64,000 bases of DNA from Chryseobacterium ginsenosidimutans (GCF_030823405.1 NZ_JAUSXC010000001.1:1285001-1349000), one strand, 5' to 3'; counted from the first letter of the stretch, positions 28,161 to 37,778 are shown. The notes: generated by a model from the sequence alone, not told the origin. Program-made: numbers and translations.

Positions 28161-29009
28161 ATGAGAAAAATTTTTACTTTAGTCGGATTTGTTTCCTGTA
28201 TATTGTTTAATGCTCAGATTGCTATCAGCGAAATATATGGTGGTGGAGGAAATCCAGGAGCAACATTAAAAAATGATTATATAATTTTAAAAAATGTAGG
28301 TTCCGAACTAGCTTCTTTGAACGGAGCGACGATGCAATATGCTTCTGCAGACGGAAATTTCACTCAATATCACACTCTCCCAAATATTACATTAGATCCG
28401 GGACAAAGTTATCTTATTCAGGAAGGAGCAAGTGGAGGAGGAACTACAGATCTTCCAAATCCAGATTTTATTGTTAATGAAGTTTTAAATTTTGATGGAT
28501 CACAAAATTCTTCTGTTGGATTAGGAATTGATGTAAATTCAGGGAAAATAGCCTTAGCAAATAATAGTGTACAAATTAAAGATTCTAAAAGTACAAATGT
28601 TATTGACTTTATTAGTTATGGAGCAATATCAAGTTCGCTATCAGCACTTTCTCCAACAAGTACTACTGCAATCAGAAGAGTCTTAGGAGATAATAATACC
28701 ATTGATTTTGTGATAGCTCCTGCAAATCCAATCAATTCAAAAAGTGGAAATATTGGCATTTCTGATGTTGATCCTAATTATTCAAAATTTAATTTTATCA
28801 TTAATTCTTTTGTAAAAGAAGATAACGAGATCGTTTTCGGAGGTGAGGTTCAAAATGTAAAAGTTTATGACGAATTTGGGCAAGTAGTAATGAAATCTCC
28901 TACCAAGGCTGCATATGGGCTAAATCTTTTAGAACTGCCAAAAGGAAAATATACAGTTACCGGAACAATAAATAATGCACCTGTTTCTCAGAAAATCGTA
29001 AAAGAATAA
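28161..29009 (+). CDS. secreted lamin-tail-domain protein with T9SS type A sorting domain
   Basis: 282 aa. Signal peptide (MRKIFTLVGFVSCILFNA), then a lamin-tail-like beta sandwich: AISEIYGGGGNPGATLKNDYIILKNVG, LPNITLDPGQSYLIQEG, VIDFISYGA. The C-terminus (about 215-282) is a type A sorting domain: NEIVFGGEVQNVKVYDEFGQVV...LPKGKYTVTG...QKIVKE, close to that of the gene at 27.2 kb. Lamin-tail domains occur on secreted nucleases and adhesins; this one carries no catalytic domain. Converges with the 938-aa gene; a hairpin without a T run (29017-29040) lies between. Confidence 0.87.
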   Translation: MRKIFTLVGFVSCILFNAQIAISEIYGGGGNPGATLKNDYIILKNVGSELASLNGATMQYASADGNFTQYHTLPNITLDPGQSYLIQEGASGGGTTDLPNPDFIVNEVLNFDGSQNSSVGLGIDVNSGKIALANNSVQIKDSKSTNVIDFISYGAISSSLSALSPTSTTAIRRVLGDNNTIDFVIAPANPINSKSGNIGISDVDPNYSKFNFIINSFVKEDNEIVFGGEVQNVKVYDEFGQVVMKSPTKAAYGLNLLELPKGKYTVTGTINNAPVSQKIVKE

Positions 29010-29036
29010 AGTTATTCTAAAATCGATTGTAAGATT

Positions 29037-31853
29037 TTAGTACCAACCTCTTCTCGCAGCATTAATAATTGAGCTTAAATTAAGGATCAGAGTATATCTG
29101 ATTCTTTTCCCATAATCTTTGAACCCTGGTTCAAAACCTAAAGAAGACTGAATCGGTAAATAAACTTCAAGAAAATCAGGGATAATTCTCACTTTCACAC
29201 CGCTGTCCCAGATAAACTTCGTCGGCTTATTTTTGTTGTTGTAAACTCCTGCATCTGCATACACATGGAAAATTTTCCAGACACTTGTATCTATATTTAC
29301 AGAAGTGATCCATTTATTGACGCTTCCGGGAAGGAAAGATTTAAAACCTCCGTCTGCCAAGATGAATTGTTGAGATAAAATCCCTCCTGTTGCACTTTGT
29401 CCCAAAAGATTGTAAGAAAAAGAATAATCTGAAACTCTGGAAATACCGTAATTGAAAGTATTGTTTCGGGTATCATTTTTCACGAAATATCCAGCGAACA
29501 ATCTTACACTTAACTTTTGTCTCGGTGCAAATTCCCAACGATAAAATGCTTCGGCAGTCACTTTATTGAAATCTTCCATCCATTGTGTGCTTACGCTTAA
29601 GCTTTTTTCATGGATACTTTGGCTGTCGGTGTAGCCGTAGCCAACACTCCAAAGATTATATTTATCATAATCATTATTGGCTATCATTGTCGGGCTCAGA
29701 TCTCTTTCAAAATAATTGTAGGAAACACCGATTCCTCTGCTTACGGTACTTCTCGGGTTTTTTCTGAAATTAAGATTTGAATATATCGAACCTTTACGAT
29801 AAGCAAGATCATAATCATAATGGAAATATGAACCTGAAACTCCAAAAGTAAGACTTCGTATAATGCTTTCTGCAGGTAAAAAAGAATAGGCGACTGCTCC
29901 TGAACCTGTCAGTTTTCCGGTTCCTGTACTGTAAGTGGGTGTGAAAGAGTACAAAAATTTCTGATCAAAAAAAGATTGGTTCTTAAAATTAAACCCAATT
30001 AAAAATTTGTCATAGGTATTATTAAAACGAACTCTCGGACTTACATAAATTTCATTGAATTCAGGATTCGGAATATCTTTAATCAGTTTTAGTTTAATTT
30101 TTTTCGTATTCGAAAAGAAACCTTTTGCATATAAAAAATTATCTCTGTAATTGGATTCAGGGAAAATATAATCATCATTCAGAGTGATTTTGTAGGTGTC
30201 TAAGGCCGGAATTGAAATGGTTTTTGTTTTTTCGTTTCCTTCAGTTTCTATCCAATACTCTTTTTTTGCGCCTTCTTTTGATGTCGTCTGAAGTTTTACG
30301 GGAATATTGGCTAAAGTATTTTTTTGTATTTTAATATGTAAAGAGTCACCTTCTTTTTTGAATCTTTTCAGCTTAAAATTAACTCTGTTTTTATGTTGTA
30401 AAAATTCGGACAGATAAGATGTTCTTTTATCTTTTTCAGCTAATTCTTTTAAAAATTCTCTCGGATCAACTTGTTTATCTGTATTTTTAGCTATGAAATT
30501 CTGAACCAGATTATCAAAATTTTCATAACCCATTTTATCTGCAGAATAATTGAATAATGTTCCGGTTTCAAAATTGCTGATCGTCATGTCATTAAAATTA
30601 CTCAGAACAGCGTACTTTTCATCAATTTTCTGATCTAAGTTCTGCGACATAATATATTGATATGCCAAACCATAACGTTCAATAAGTTTTACATCTGAAG
30701 CGTGAAAAAGTTTTAAAGGTTTTACACCGAAAATTTTTGTTTCAGGTAAGGTTCCCAGTAATTTTGTATCTGCGTAAAATTTCTTTAAGTACTGTATTTC
30801 AAGATAAGATTTTAAACCACTTTTAAACCAATGATAATCCTGCTTATCGGTTATAATATTTTCGTCTAAAATCTTTTTGGCAATAATTCCGAAATAATCG
30901 AGATCAGTTTTTTCTGCATCAGTAAATAACTGGAACCTGAATTTCCAGAAGGTAATATCATTATTTCCGAAAAAATCTTCTTTTCCTCTGAATTTATCAG
31001 AAATAAAAATCCTTTCCGGGATAAAACCGATCCTCTCTTTAATGAATTTTAATTGTAAAGGAAGATAAAACTCTAAGTTTTGCTTTTCTTCAGGTTTAAG
31101 ATTATATCCAAATTTTACTTCAGTTTTTACATCTTCAGTATTTATATTAATTGAAGGATATTCGTTTTGAGAAATTAAAAACTCAGGATCAGAATCCATG
31201 TACCCATTGAAAGAATTCATTTGAACCTGCTGCAGATTACTTGTAATAAAGTAATTAACGGGAAGATCAAAATTTACTGTCCAGTAAGTATTAAAGCTTA
31301 CGGATTCTTCAATGTCATGGTAATTTCTTTTAGAAATATTGTCCGGATCAAAACGATCCGGAACAATAAAGAAATATTTTAGTGCTATGTTGTTATCAGA
31401 AGTTCCGTATCCTGTAAATTTCTTATCAGGAAGCTGAATCTGATATTGCAGCTGTAGTTTTATTTTTTCTCCGGGTTTTAAAATTCCTTTTAACGGAAGA
31501 AAAAAACTTTCGTCAGAAATATTACTGACAGGAATTTCCTGGTCAGAGCTTTTTATAGTTAAACTTAATAATTTACCAAGCTCATTTTTTTCTGCAAAAT
31601 GCAGATCGGTATTTCTGTCTTCAAGCTTTCGGTAAACCAAAGAAGTTCCTCTTTTGTTGTAAGCTGAAACCCAGTTTAGAAGCTTTACAGTGTTAAGATC
31701 TTTTTCAGAATTGTTGTTATAAACAAGTTCCTGATTGACGTTCAGCGTTTTTTTATCTGAAGACAATTTTGCCTCAATATAAATACTGTCCTTCTGTGCA
31801 GAAACTTCTACAACACCTAAAAACAAAATAAGACAAATACTAATCCTTTTCAA
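29037..31853 (-). CDS. M1-aminopeptidase-like protein without zinc motif, fused to an outer-membrane barrel
   Basis: 938 aa from a TTG start at 31853 (signal peptide KRISICLILFLGVVEVSA). Residues 20-250 look like the beta-sandwich N-domain of M1 aminopeptidases. Where the gluzincin helices should be, HExxH is absent (region TDLDYFGIIAKKIL, about 316-329) and the 'NEGFAxYLE' helix reads WFKSGLKSYLE (342-352), with the third zinc ligand Glu changed to Ser. From about 600 onward the chain is strand after strand of outer-membrane barrel (VSPRVRFNNTYDKF.., ending NLSSIINAARRGWY). Thus probably a non-catalytic domain carried by a barrel. A TATATTTG -7 box lies upstream (31871-31878, minus). Confidence 0.65.
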   Translation of the reverse strand: MKRISICLILFLGVVEVSAQKDSIYIEAKLSSDKKTLNVNQELVYNNNSEKDLNTVKLLNWVSAYNKRGTSLVYRKLEDRNTDLHFAEKNELGKLLSLTIKSSDQEIPVSNISDESFFLPLKGILKPGEKIKLQLQYQIQLPDKKFTGYGTSDNNIALKYFFIVPDRFDPDNISKRNYHDIEESVSFNTYWTVNFDLPVNYFITSNLQQVQMNSFNGYMDSDPEFLISQNEYPSININTEDVKTEVKFGYNLKPEEKQNLEFYLPLQLKFIKERIGFIPERIFISDKFRGKEDFFGNNDITFWKFRFQLFTDAEKTDLDYFGIIAKKILDENIITDKQDYHWFKSGLKSYLEIQYLKKFYADTKLLGTLPETKIFGVKPLKLFHASDVKLIERYGLAYQYIMSQNLDQKIDEKYAVLSNFNDMTISNFETGTLFNYSADKMGYENFDNLVQNFIAKNTDKQVDPREFLKELAEKDKRTSYLSEFLQHKNRVNFKLKRFKKEGDSLHIKIQKNTLANIPVKLQTTSKEGAKKEYWIETEGNEKTKTISIPALDTYKITLNDDYIFPESNYRDNFLYAKGFFSNTKKIKLKLIKDIPNPEFNEIYVSPRVRFNNTYDKFLIGFNFKNQSFFDQKFLYSFTPTYSTGTGKLTGSGAVAYSFLPAESIIRSLTFGVSGSYFHYDYDLAYRKGSIYSNLNFRKNPRSTVSRGIGVSYNYFERDLSPTMIANNDYDKYNLWSVGYGYTDSQSIHEKSLSVSTQWMEDFNKVTAEAFYRWEFAPRQKLSVRLFAGYFVKNDTRNNTFNYGISRVSDYSFSYNLLGQSATGGILSQQFILADGGFKSFLPGSVNKWITSVNIDTSVWKIFHVYADAGVYNNKNKPTKFIWDSGVKVRIIPDFLEVYLPIQSSLGFEPGFKDYGKRIRYTLILNLSSIINAARRGWY

Positions 31854-31870
31854 TATTCCTGATAAAGTAT

Positions 31871-31878
31871 CAAATATA
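31871..31878 (-). promoter_or_regulatory. -7 box of the M1-like/barrel gene
   Basis: TATATTTG on the minus strand, 17 bp upstream of the TTG start. It supports a start at or near 31853. Confidence 0.55.
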
Positions 31879-31907
31879 ACTTATTTTGTAGAAACCTCGT
31901 AAAGATT

Positions 31908-33287
31908 TTAGTTCTGAATTGCTTTTTTTTCTAAAGAACTCAAATACGCGTTCCAGCCTTCATTTTTATAAGTAACAGCAGCTTCTGCCGGATTTTCAGA
32001 CTTATAAATTCCTCTTCCTACGATAATGAAATCTGTATGAAGTGTTTTGAAGACGTGTTCCGGAGTGTTATACTGTTGTCCTTTTCCATCACCCGACTCC
32101 GCAAGATTTACACCGGGAGTGAACAGTAAAATTTCTTCGGGAAGCTCGTTTTGAGAAACTCCACCAATTACATTTGGATGAGAAAGGGCAACTTTTAATG
32201 CTTCTTCTCTGTAAGAATTTGTCGTTAAAGCTCCTTTTGAAGACATCCCGATAATTGCAACTACTCCTACATTTTTAAAGCAATCTAAAGATTCAAAACC
32301 TCCGATAACCTGAGAAGTTACAAAATCTGCCCAGTCAGTAATTTTGAAAACTCCGCTTGTGAACTGTAATTCCTGAGTATTCCCAATGTCTGCAAATTTT
32401 CTGTCTTCCATTAATAAGAACTTGTGTTTTGCAGCCAACGCTTTTAATGGAGTAATTGTTTTTTCGTAATCGAAATCAGAAAGAATATCAATATGAGTTT
32501 TTAATGCAATAATGTGTGGCCCTACTTTTTCAGCCAGATCCAATAATTCCTGAGTGGTTGTAACATCAGCAGAAGCAATTAAATTAGATTGTTTTGCTAA
32601 AGCTGTTTCCAATAATTTTTTAGAAACGGAATGTTGTGCATTGTTAAGTTTTTGTTCGTAAGAAGCTCTTATTTTTTCTTCAAACTGAATATGATTTCCG
32701 GCAAGAAAATCCTGAATTCTTTTTACCTCTTCGTCTGATAATTCTCCGTTTTCCTGAAGAATTTCGCAAACTTCTGAAATATTGAAAAGGGTATGCACTC
32801 TGTAACCTTTGCTTTCAAGAAGCTGTTTTCCACCTTGTTCCCTGTCTAAAACGACAACGATATCGGCAACTTTAAGATCTTCCTGTTCAACTTCTGCAAT
32901 TGTCTCGATTAAAGATTTTCCTGAAGTAATGACATCTTCTACCAAAAGACAGTTTTGCCCTTTCTGGTAAATTCCTTCAATCAGTTTTTTTGTACCGTAG
33001 TTCTTAGCCTCTTTTCTTTTAATAATTAACGGAATATAGCTTTCCAGAGACATCGCTGTAGCCATCGGAAGCGCAGCATAAGGAACTCCGCAGATCAGAT
33101 CAAAATTATCCAAAGGAAGCATTTCCAATAAATAATTAGCTAAATTTTTCAAAATTTTAGGATCTGAAGCCAATGGTCTTAGATCTACATAAAACGGACT
33201 TTCAATACCGCTTTTTAATGTAAATCTTCCGAATTTGATGATGCCCAGTTTGTAGCACTCCAAAAAGAATTCTTTTTTACTTTCCAT
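31908..33287 (-). CDS. pyrE/pyrF: bifunctional orotate phosphoribosyltransferase / OMP decarboxylase
   Basis: 459 aa. Catalyses the last two steps of UMP synthesis. Residues 1-195 are OPRT, with FTLKSGIESPFYVDLR, CGVPYAALP and the PRPP loop LLVEDVITSGKS (114-125). Residues about 215-455 are OMP decarboxylase with ALKTHIDIL, the catalytic EDRKFADIGNT (Asp 295, Lys 297, Asp 300), TPGVNLAESGDGKGQQ and DFIIVGRGIY. The order OPRT-ODC and the DRKFADIG form are those of the animal UMP synthase; the fusion is also usual in some Bacteroidota. A TAAATTTG box lies upstream at 33307-33314 (minus). Confidence 0.95.
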   Translation of the reverse strand: MESKKEFFLECYKLGIIKFGRFTLKSGIESPFYVDLRPLASDPKILKNLANYLLEMLPLDNFDLICGVPYAALPMATAMSLESYIPLIIKRKEAKNYGTKKLIEGIYQKGQNCLLVEDVITSGKSLIETIAEVEQEDLKVADIVVVLDREQGGKQLLESKGYRVHTLFNISEVCEILQENGELSDEEVKRIQDFLAGNHIQFEEKIRASYEQKLNNAQHSVSKKLLETALAKQSNLIASADVTTTQELLDLAEKVGPHIIALKTHIDILSDFDYEKTITPLKALAAKHKFLLMEDRKFADIGNTQELQFTSGVFKITDWADFVTSQVIGGFESLDCFKNVGVVAIIGMSSKGALTTNSYREEALKVALSHPNVIGGVSQNELPEEILLFTPGVNLAESGDGKGQQYNTPEHVFKTLHTDFIIVGRGIYKSENPAEAAVTYKNEGWNAYLSSLEKKAIQN

Positions 33288-33306
33288 TATTTTTTATTAG
33301 ATGCTG

Positions 33307-33314
33307 CAAATTTA
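33307..33314 (-). promoter_or_regulatory. -7 box of the pyrE/pyrF gene
   Basis: TAAATTTG on the minus strand, 19 bp upstream of the ATG. Confidence 0.55.
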
Positions 33315-33391
33315 AGAATTTGGAAGGGAAATAAGAAATATGATGAAATTTATTGACTGCCTATTATTCAGTTTTAAAAATATTTCACAAA

Positions 33392-33418
33392 AAAAGCCAT
33401 CTCAAAGAGATGGCTTTT
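33392..33418. terminator. terminator between the DUF1232 gene and pyrE/pyrF
   Basis: Perfect 12-bp inverted repeat AAAAGCCATCTC / GAGATGGCTTTT with a 3-nt loop. It ends the upstream minus-strand gene, so pyrE/pyrF has its own promoter. Confidence 0.9.
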
Positions 33419-33433
33419 AATATTTCGGTTAAA

Positions 33434-33781
33434 TTATTTTACAATTTCAGCTTCGATTACTTTCGTAGAGCCTAAGTTGTAATTTTGCTCGGCTTCCCAA
33501 AGCAGAAATTTGTCTACTTCTTTTATAAGTTTCGGTATTGCGAGAGATAAAACCGCAAGATCATCCAAAACTCCAATCACAGGAACTGCAACTTCCGGCA
33601 GAAGATCAATAGGAGAGATGACGTATAAAAGCCCCAACAACGGAAGAATAATATCAAAGGATTTCATAGGATAATTTCCTTTTCTCCACATTTTTACCAT
33701 TCTGAAAATATCAGGAATTTTTTTTACGAAACCTTTATGACTGATGGCTTCTTTTGCCAGGTTCAATTTTGAATACTTCAT
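33434..33781 (-). CDS. YkvA-like DUF1232 membrane protein
   Basis: 115 aa. The core FDIILPLLGLLYVISPIDLLPEVAVPVIGVLDDLAVLSLAIPKLIKEVDKF is the DUF1232 signature (YxxSPIDLIPD... DD). One or two membrane segments. Function unknown. Last gene of the run aroC - thioredoxin - TlpA - this, though 86 bp separate it from the TlpA gene. Confidence 0.88.
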   Translation of the reverse strand: MKYSKLNLAKEAISHKGFVKKIPDIFRMVKMWRKGNYPMKSFDIILPLLGLLYVISPIDLLPEVAVPVIGVLDDLAVLSLAIPKLIKEVDKFLLWEAEQNYNLGSTKVIEAEIVK

Positions 33782-33866
33782 TTTTGTGTTTAGTTTAAAT
33801 AATTTTTTTAATAATGTAAATTTCGCAAATTTTATACCAACTAATTATAAAATTTAGTTAAAAAAA

Positions 33867-34406
33867 TTATTTAATGATATTATCAATGAATTGATGGGTA
33901 GATTCTGTGTTCCAATCTCTTGAAGCGTCTTCTTTTATTAAAATCCGTCCGTTTTTATCTAAAAGATAGGTTGTAGGAAATACCTTCGGAAGTATTTTTT
34001 CAGAGATCGGACTTTGGGCAATGTAAACAGGAACATTGTAGTTGTTTTCCTTTAAAAATTTTCTCACTGCATCTTCCTGATCATTCATCGCGATCAAAAC
34101 GAAATCTATGTGATCTTTTCTGGTATCATATAATTTCTGAATCGAAGGCCATTCTTTTCTGCACGGAGGACACCAAGTTCCCCAAAAATTGAGGAAAACG
34201 GCTTTATCTTTAAAAGCCTTCAGATTTGTACTAGGAACGTTGATTCCCTGTAAATCGATGTCGTAATCTTCATCGCTTACATGAACTGCATTTTCAATCG
34301 TTGCAATCGGGAAAAATGTGTCCTGCAATTTGTCTTTCACTCCCGGGACAAAAGCAATTACTCCGATAATGGCGATCAATACGAGATAAATTATATTCTT
34401 TTTCAT
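33867..34406 (-). CDS. TlpA-like thiol-disulfide oxidoreductase
   Basis: 179 aa from ATG 34406; the frame continues to a TTG at 34433 but the ATG directly begins a good signal anchor (MKKNIIYLVLIAIIGVIAFV). The thioredoxin domain has FLNFWGTWCPPCRKEWPSIQ, with CPPC at about 79-82, and the cis-Pro region KVFPTTYLLDKNGRIL. Periplasmic, membrane-tethered; reduces disulfides, for example during cytochrome c maturation. It begins 34 bp downstream of the other thioredoxin-like gene. Confidence 0.9.
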   Translation of the reverse strand: MKKNIIYLVLIAIIGVIAFVPGVKDKLQDTFFPIATIENAVHVSDEDYDIDLQGINVPSTNLKAFKDKAVFLNFWGTWCPPCRKEWPSIQKLYDTRKDHIDFVLIAMNDQEDAVRKFLKENNYNVPVYIAQSPISEKILPKVFPTTYLLDKNGRILIKEDASRDWNTESTHQFIDNIIK

Positions 34407-34439
34407 TTTACTTTTAATAAAATTGATTAGCAATTAAAA

Positions 34440-35003
34440 TTACAACAATTCCAATATTTCCTGAACAGCATCTTTTCCTCTGTTTTTTGCATAATAAATC
34501 TGCAGATCATTGTAAAAATGATCTTTTGTATAAGTTTCAGGATCAGCTTTATACTTCATCAATAGTTCTTTTCCATACTTTGGACGCGGTCCCCAAGAAT
34601 TTTTCACGTTAAAATCTTTATCTAAAATAATAACTTTGGGGATAGATTCTGTTCCGTTGGTTAAAAATTGATTGATTAGGCTTTTATCATGGTCTCTAAG
34701 GAAAATTCTAACTTCATTTTTACCTTCAAAAAACTTAACTAAAGCCGGAACAGTAGCACTTGCATCACCACACCAAACTTCGGAAATAATTAAAATTTTT
34801 CCGTCGAAGTTTTTGGCTTCCAGCTCTTTTATCTGATCTTCATCGGGAACATATTTTTTTAATGTTCTGTCGATTCTCTGAAGTCCCAGTTCGTAATAGT
34901 GTTTATAATCGATTTCCTGCTGATTTACAGGGTTTTCTAATCTTTGTTTTCCGATTGTAAGATATTCTTCAAAAGAAATACCTTTATCCCAGTAATTTTC
35001 CAT
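34440..35003 (-). CDS. thioredoxin family protein with a CxxA site
   Basis: 187 aa, no signal peptide. ILIISEVWCGDASATVPALVKFF places a single Cys (WCGDA, second Cys replaced by Ala) at the thioredoxin active site; ESIPKVIILDKDF supplies the cis-Pro. This CGDA form is common in Bacteroidota and Bacilli and suggests a monothiol or thiol-binding role rather than classic disulfide reduction. 15 bp downstream of aroC, same strand. Confidence 0.85.
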   Translation of the reverse strand: MENYWDKGISFEEYLTIGKQRLENPVNQQEIDYKHYYELGLQRIDRTLKKYVPDEDQIKELEAKNFDGKILIISEVWCGDASATVPALVKFFEGKNEVRIFLRDHDKSLINQFLTNGTESIPKVIILDKDFNVKNSWGPRPKYGKELLMKYKADPETYTKDHFYNDLQIYYAKNRGKDAVQEILELL

Positions 35004-35018
35004 TACTAATGTTTATGT

Positions 35019-36089
35019 TTAAAAATTATTGATATTTCTTGTTTTATTGATCAAAAATAAATCTGCCAAAACAAAAGCAGCTAAACTTTCCACAACAGGA
35101 ACCGCTCTCGGAAGTACACAAGGATCGTGACGGCCTTTTCCTTCTACAATTGCAGGATTTCCGTATTTGTTAACGCTTTCCTGAGGTCTTAAAATCGTTG
35201 CGACAGGTTTGAAAGCTACTCGGAAATAAATATCCATTCCGTTTGAAATTCCTCCCTGGATTCCTCCTGAAAGATTTGATTTTGTTGAGAAATCTTCGTT
35301 GAAAAGATCGTTGTGTTCGCTTCCTGTCATTTTTGCGCCGCAGAATCCGCTTCCGTATTCAAAACCTTTTGCCGCATTGATATTCAGCATTGCTTTTCCT
35401 AATTCAGCCTGAAGTTTTGAAAAAACGGGTTCACCAATACCTACAGGAACATTTTTGATGACACAGGTAATTGTCCCGCCAATGGTGTTGCCTTCTTTTT
35501 TGATCTCTTTAATTCTTGCGATCATCTTTTCAGCAGTTTCCGAATCAGGACAACGAACTTCATTGCTTTCCGTTTTTGAAAAATCTAAAGCTTGGTAAGG
35601 TTTTTCACAGAAAATGTCTCCAACCGAAGAAACATAAGCGTTGATCTCGATATTTGATAATAATTGTTTTGCTAAAGCTCCAGCAACTACCCAATTCATC
35701 GTTTCTCTTGCCGAAGATTTTCCTCCGCCGCGATAATCTCTCAACCCAAATTTTTGATCATATGTGAAATCTGCGTGACTTGGACGATAAGAATCCGCGA
35801 TGTGGTCATAATCTTTTGATTTCTGATTTTCGTTTTCGATGATAAAACCAATGGGAGTTCCGGTTGTTTTTCCGTCAAAGATTCCTGACAGAAACTTTAC
35901 CGTGTCACTTTCTTTTCTTTGGGTTACAATTGCGGATTGTCCCGGTTTTCTACGATCCAATTCATATTGAACTTTATCGAAATCAACCGTTAAACCTGCC
36001 GGAAAATTATTAATGATTCCACCGTAAGCCAAACCATGACTCTCTCCAAATGTTGTAAGACTGAGAAGATTACCTAGAGTATTTAACAT
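35019..36089 (-). CDS. aroC: chorismate synthase
   Basis: 356 aa. Last step of the shikimate pathway, converting EPSP to chorismate with reduced [45 protein letters not shown](K)[47 protein letters not shown] and [17 protein letters not shown] are all present. Full length. The -7 box TAAATTTG (minus, 36094-36101) is 4 bp from the ATG, so the mRNA should have almost no leader. Confidence 0.97.
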   Translation of the reverse strand: MLNTLGNLLSLTTFGESHGLAYGGIINNFPAGLTVDFDKVQYELDRRKPGQSAIVTQRKESDTVKFLSGIFDGKTTGTPIGFIIENENQKSKDYDHIADSYRPSHADFTYDQKFGLRDYRGGGKSSARETMNWVVAGALAKQLLSNIEINAYVSSVGDIFCEKPYQALDFSKTESNEVRCPDSETAEKMIARIKEIKKEGNTIGGTITCVIKNVPVGIGEPVFSKLQAELGKAMLNINAAKGFEYGSGFCGAKMTGSEHNDLFNEDFSTKSNLSGGIQGGISNGMDIYFRVAFKPVATILRPQESVNKYGNPAIVEGKGRHDPCVLPRAVPVVESLAAFVLADLFLINKTRNINNF

Positions 36090-36093
36090 GGTA

Positions 36094-36101
36094 CAAATTT
36101 A
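36094..36101 (-). promoter_or_regulatory. -7 box of aroC, almost touching the start codon
   Basis: TAAATTTG on the minus strand, 4 bp from the ATG at 36087-36089, the same layout as at dusB. Confidence 0.55.
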
Positions 36102-36139
36102 AGGCTTTTTCTTCAGATAAAATGGCTCGAAAATTTGTT

Positions 36140-37774
36140 CTATTTATACGAATTGTTGATAGAAGTGATAATGTTTTTTGCTTCTTCTTTCTCTTTCGGA
36201 TTTAGTTTTTTCCAGACAAATCCTTTTTTAATATTTTTTTTGTCGATCATTTGCGGGAAAATTCCTGCTTTTGCATCATCAAAAATATAGCTTTCTGAAA
36301 TGGCCGGAAGTTGAGTATCAAAGCTGTAAGGATATTTTTTTGAAACATTGAATTTAAAATTTCCGATGTTGTAAGTATCAAATGTATTGTAATTATAAGT
36401 CGAAGGTTTGTAAAGCTGCTTTATTTCTAATTTTCCCATAAAACTTGCGAGCCTGAAACTTGGTAAATAGGTTTGAAGAATATTTGGCAGAGTTAAAAAT
36501 CCGATGAAAATTATACTTAAAACAGAAAATGCAGCAATTGATTTTTTCTGATCAAAATAATTAATAAAAATTACAAAAAAGATGACAAAAAATACATCTA
36601 TAAAAAATCGGTATTGCGCTGAAAATAATAAAACCATAATGCTTTTAATCAGAATTGAAATACAAATAAAACTGATGATTTTATTCTTTTTAATAAAGGA
36701 AAAAATGATAAAACTTATTAAACTTAAGATGAAAAGAATATTGATTTTCGATTTAATTCCATTTAAGAAAAGCCAGTTTTTGATGTAATCTAAACCTGAA
36801 AATTTCTGAATTTCCTGATAAGAATACTGCATATCATAAGTTTTTAGGATTGCATATTGAGATGATATCTTCAAGACTTCAGGATTGGGTTTCCAGCTTA
36901 CCCCAAAATCTCCTATTGCAACAGGGAAAATAGGATAGCCAAATGTGTACATATTTTTAATGAAAAATAATAAAATGATTAATATTCCCGGAAGTAAGTT
37001 TTTGAGATGTGCTTTTACAATAAAGATAGAGTAGAAGAAACTCAAAATCGGAAGCCAGATAATTGTTGGTTTTATGGCAAAGACGAATACTGAAAAGGCA
37101 AATAGGAGAGAAGTATTCTTATTTTCTTTTAAAATTTCATTTAAAATAATTAATGAAAAGATAATGACCGGTAGATCCGGACTGGGTGATTGCGAAAACA
37201 ATAATAAAACGGGAAGAAAACATAAGTGAATCCAGTTTTTCTTTTCTATAATATATAAGGTATAAATAATTAGTAAAACTGAATTAATTCTTAAAAACGG
37301 ATCAGAAAAGTTGGAGAATCCAGCCTGAAAAATATGCCAGCACGACATTTGTCCTAATGTAAGATCAAGATTTGAAATACCTTTGATTAAGCCAAATTCT
37401 GTGAGCCATTTTATTGTAGGAACATAATATCCGAAATGATCTAGTATATAAGGATAAAAAGAACCACAAAATAAAATTATTAATGAAATAATTGAAATCA
37501 ATACATAATCTTTCTTTGAAAACTTATAAAATTCCTGATACAATTTATTTTTAAAAAAATAAAATAATCCTAATAAAATGGTCGGGATTTCTACATATAT
37601 ATTTAAAGGAACAAAAAAAGCGAAGATTGTCCAAATTAAGCTGACTGCTAAGACTCCCAACAATATTTTGCCGGAAATTCCATTGAATAATGTGCCAAAA
37701 ATATTTTCTGCAATTTTTCCCCAACCCATCAAAACAGGAATCAGGAAAAGTGTTGAAATCAGAAGTAAAACCAT
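36140..37774 (-). CDS. polytopic membrane protein, possibly LIC_10190-like
   Basis: 544 aa from ATG 37774; a TTG start at 37801 is open but lies in the terminator hairpin. About 12-13 hydrophobic helices, with a lumenal-type loop YILDHFGYYVPTIKWLTEFGLIKG and NLDLTLGQMSCWHIFQAGF after the third or fourth helix, a pattern I associate with the LIC_10190-type membrane proteins; the general shape also recalls GT-C glycosyltransferases or O-antigen polymerases. The C-terminal 90 residues are soluble. No function can be given. Unusually AT-rich and Ile/Phe/Lys-rich compared with its neighbours. Confidence 0.6.
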   Translation of the reverse strand: MVLLLISTLFLIPVLMGWGKIAENIFGTLFNGISGKILLGVLAVSLIWTIFAFFVPLNIYVEIPTILLGLFYFFKNKLYQEFYKFSKKDYVLISIISLIILFCGSFYPYILDHFGYYVPTIKWLTEFGLIKGISNLDLTLGQMSCWHIFQAGFSNFSDPFLRINSVLLIIYTLYIIEKKNWIHLCFLPVLLLFSQSPSPDLPVIIFSLIILNEILKENKNTSLLFAFSVFVFAIKPTIIWLPILSFFYSIFIVKAHLKNLLPGILIILLFFIKNMYTFGYPIFPVAIGDFGVSWKPNPEVLKISSQYAILKTYDMQYSYQEIQKFSGLDYIKNWLFLNGIKSKINILFILSLISFIIFSFIKKNKIISFICISILIKSIMVLLFSAQYRFFIDVFFVIFFVIFINYFDQKKSIAAFSVLSIIFIGFLTLPNILQTYLPSFRLASFMGKLEIKQLYKPSTYNYNTFDTYNIGNFKFNVSKKYPYSFDTQLPAISESYIFDDAKAGIFPQMIDKKNIKKGFVWKKLNPKEKEEAKNIITSINNSYK

Positions 37775-37778
37775 AAAA

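Noticed and set aside
29017..29040. Hairpin CTAAAATC/GATTTTAG as a terminator
   Set aside because: No T run in either direction and it overlaps the stop of the 938-aa gene; not safe to call.
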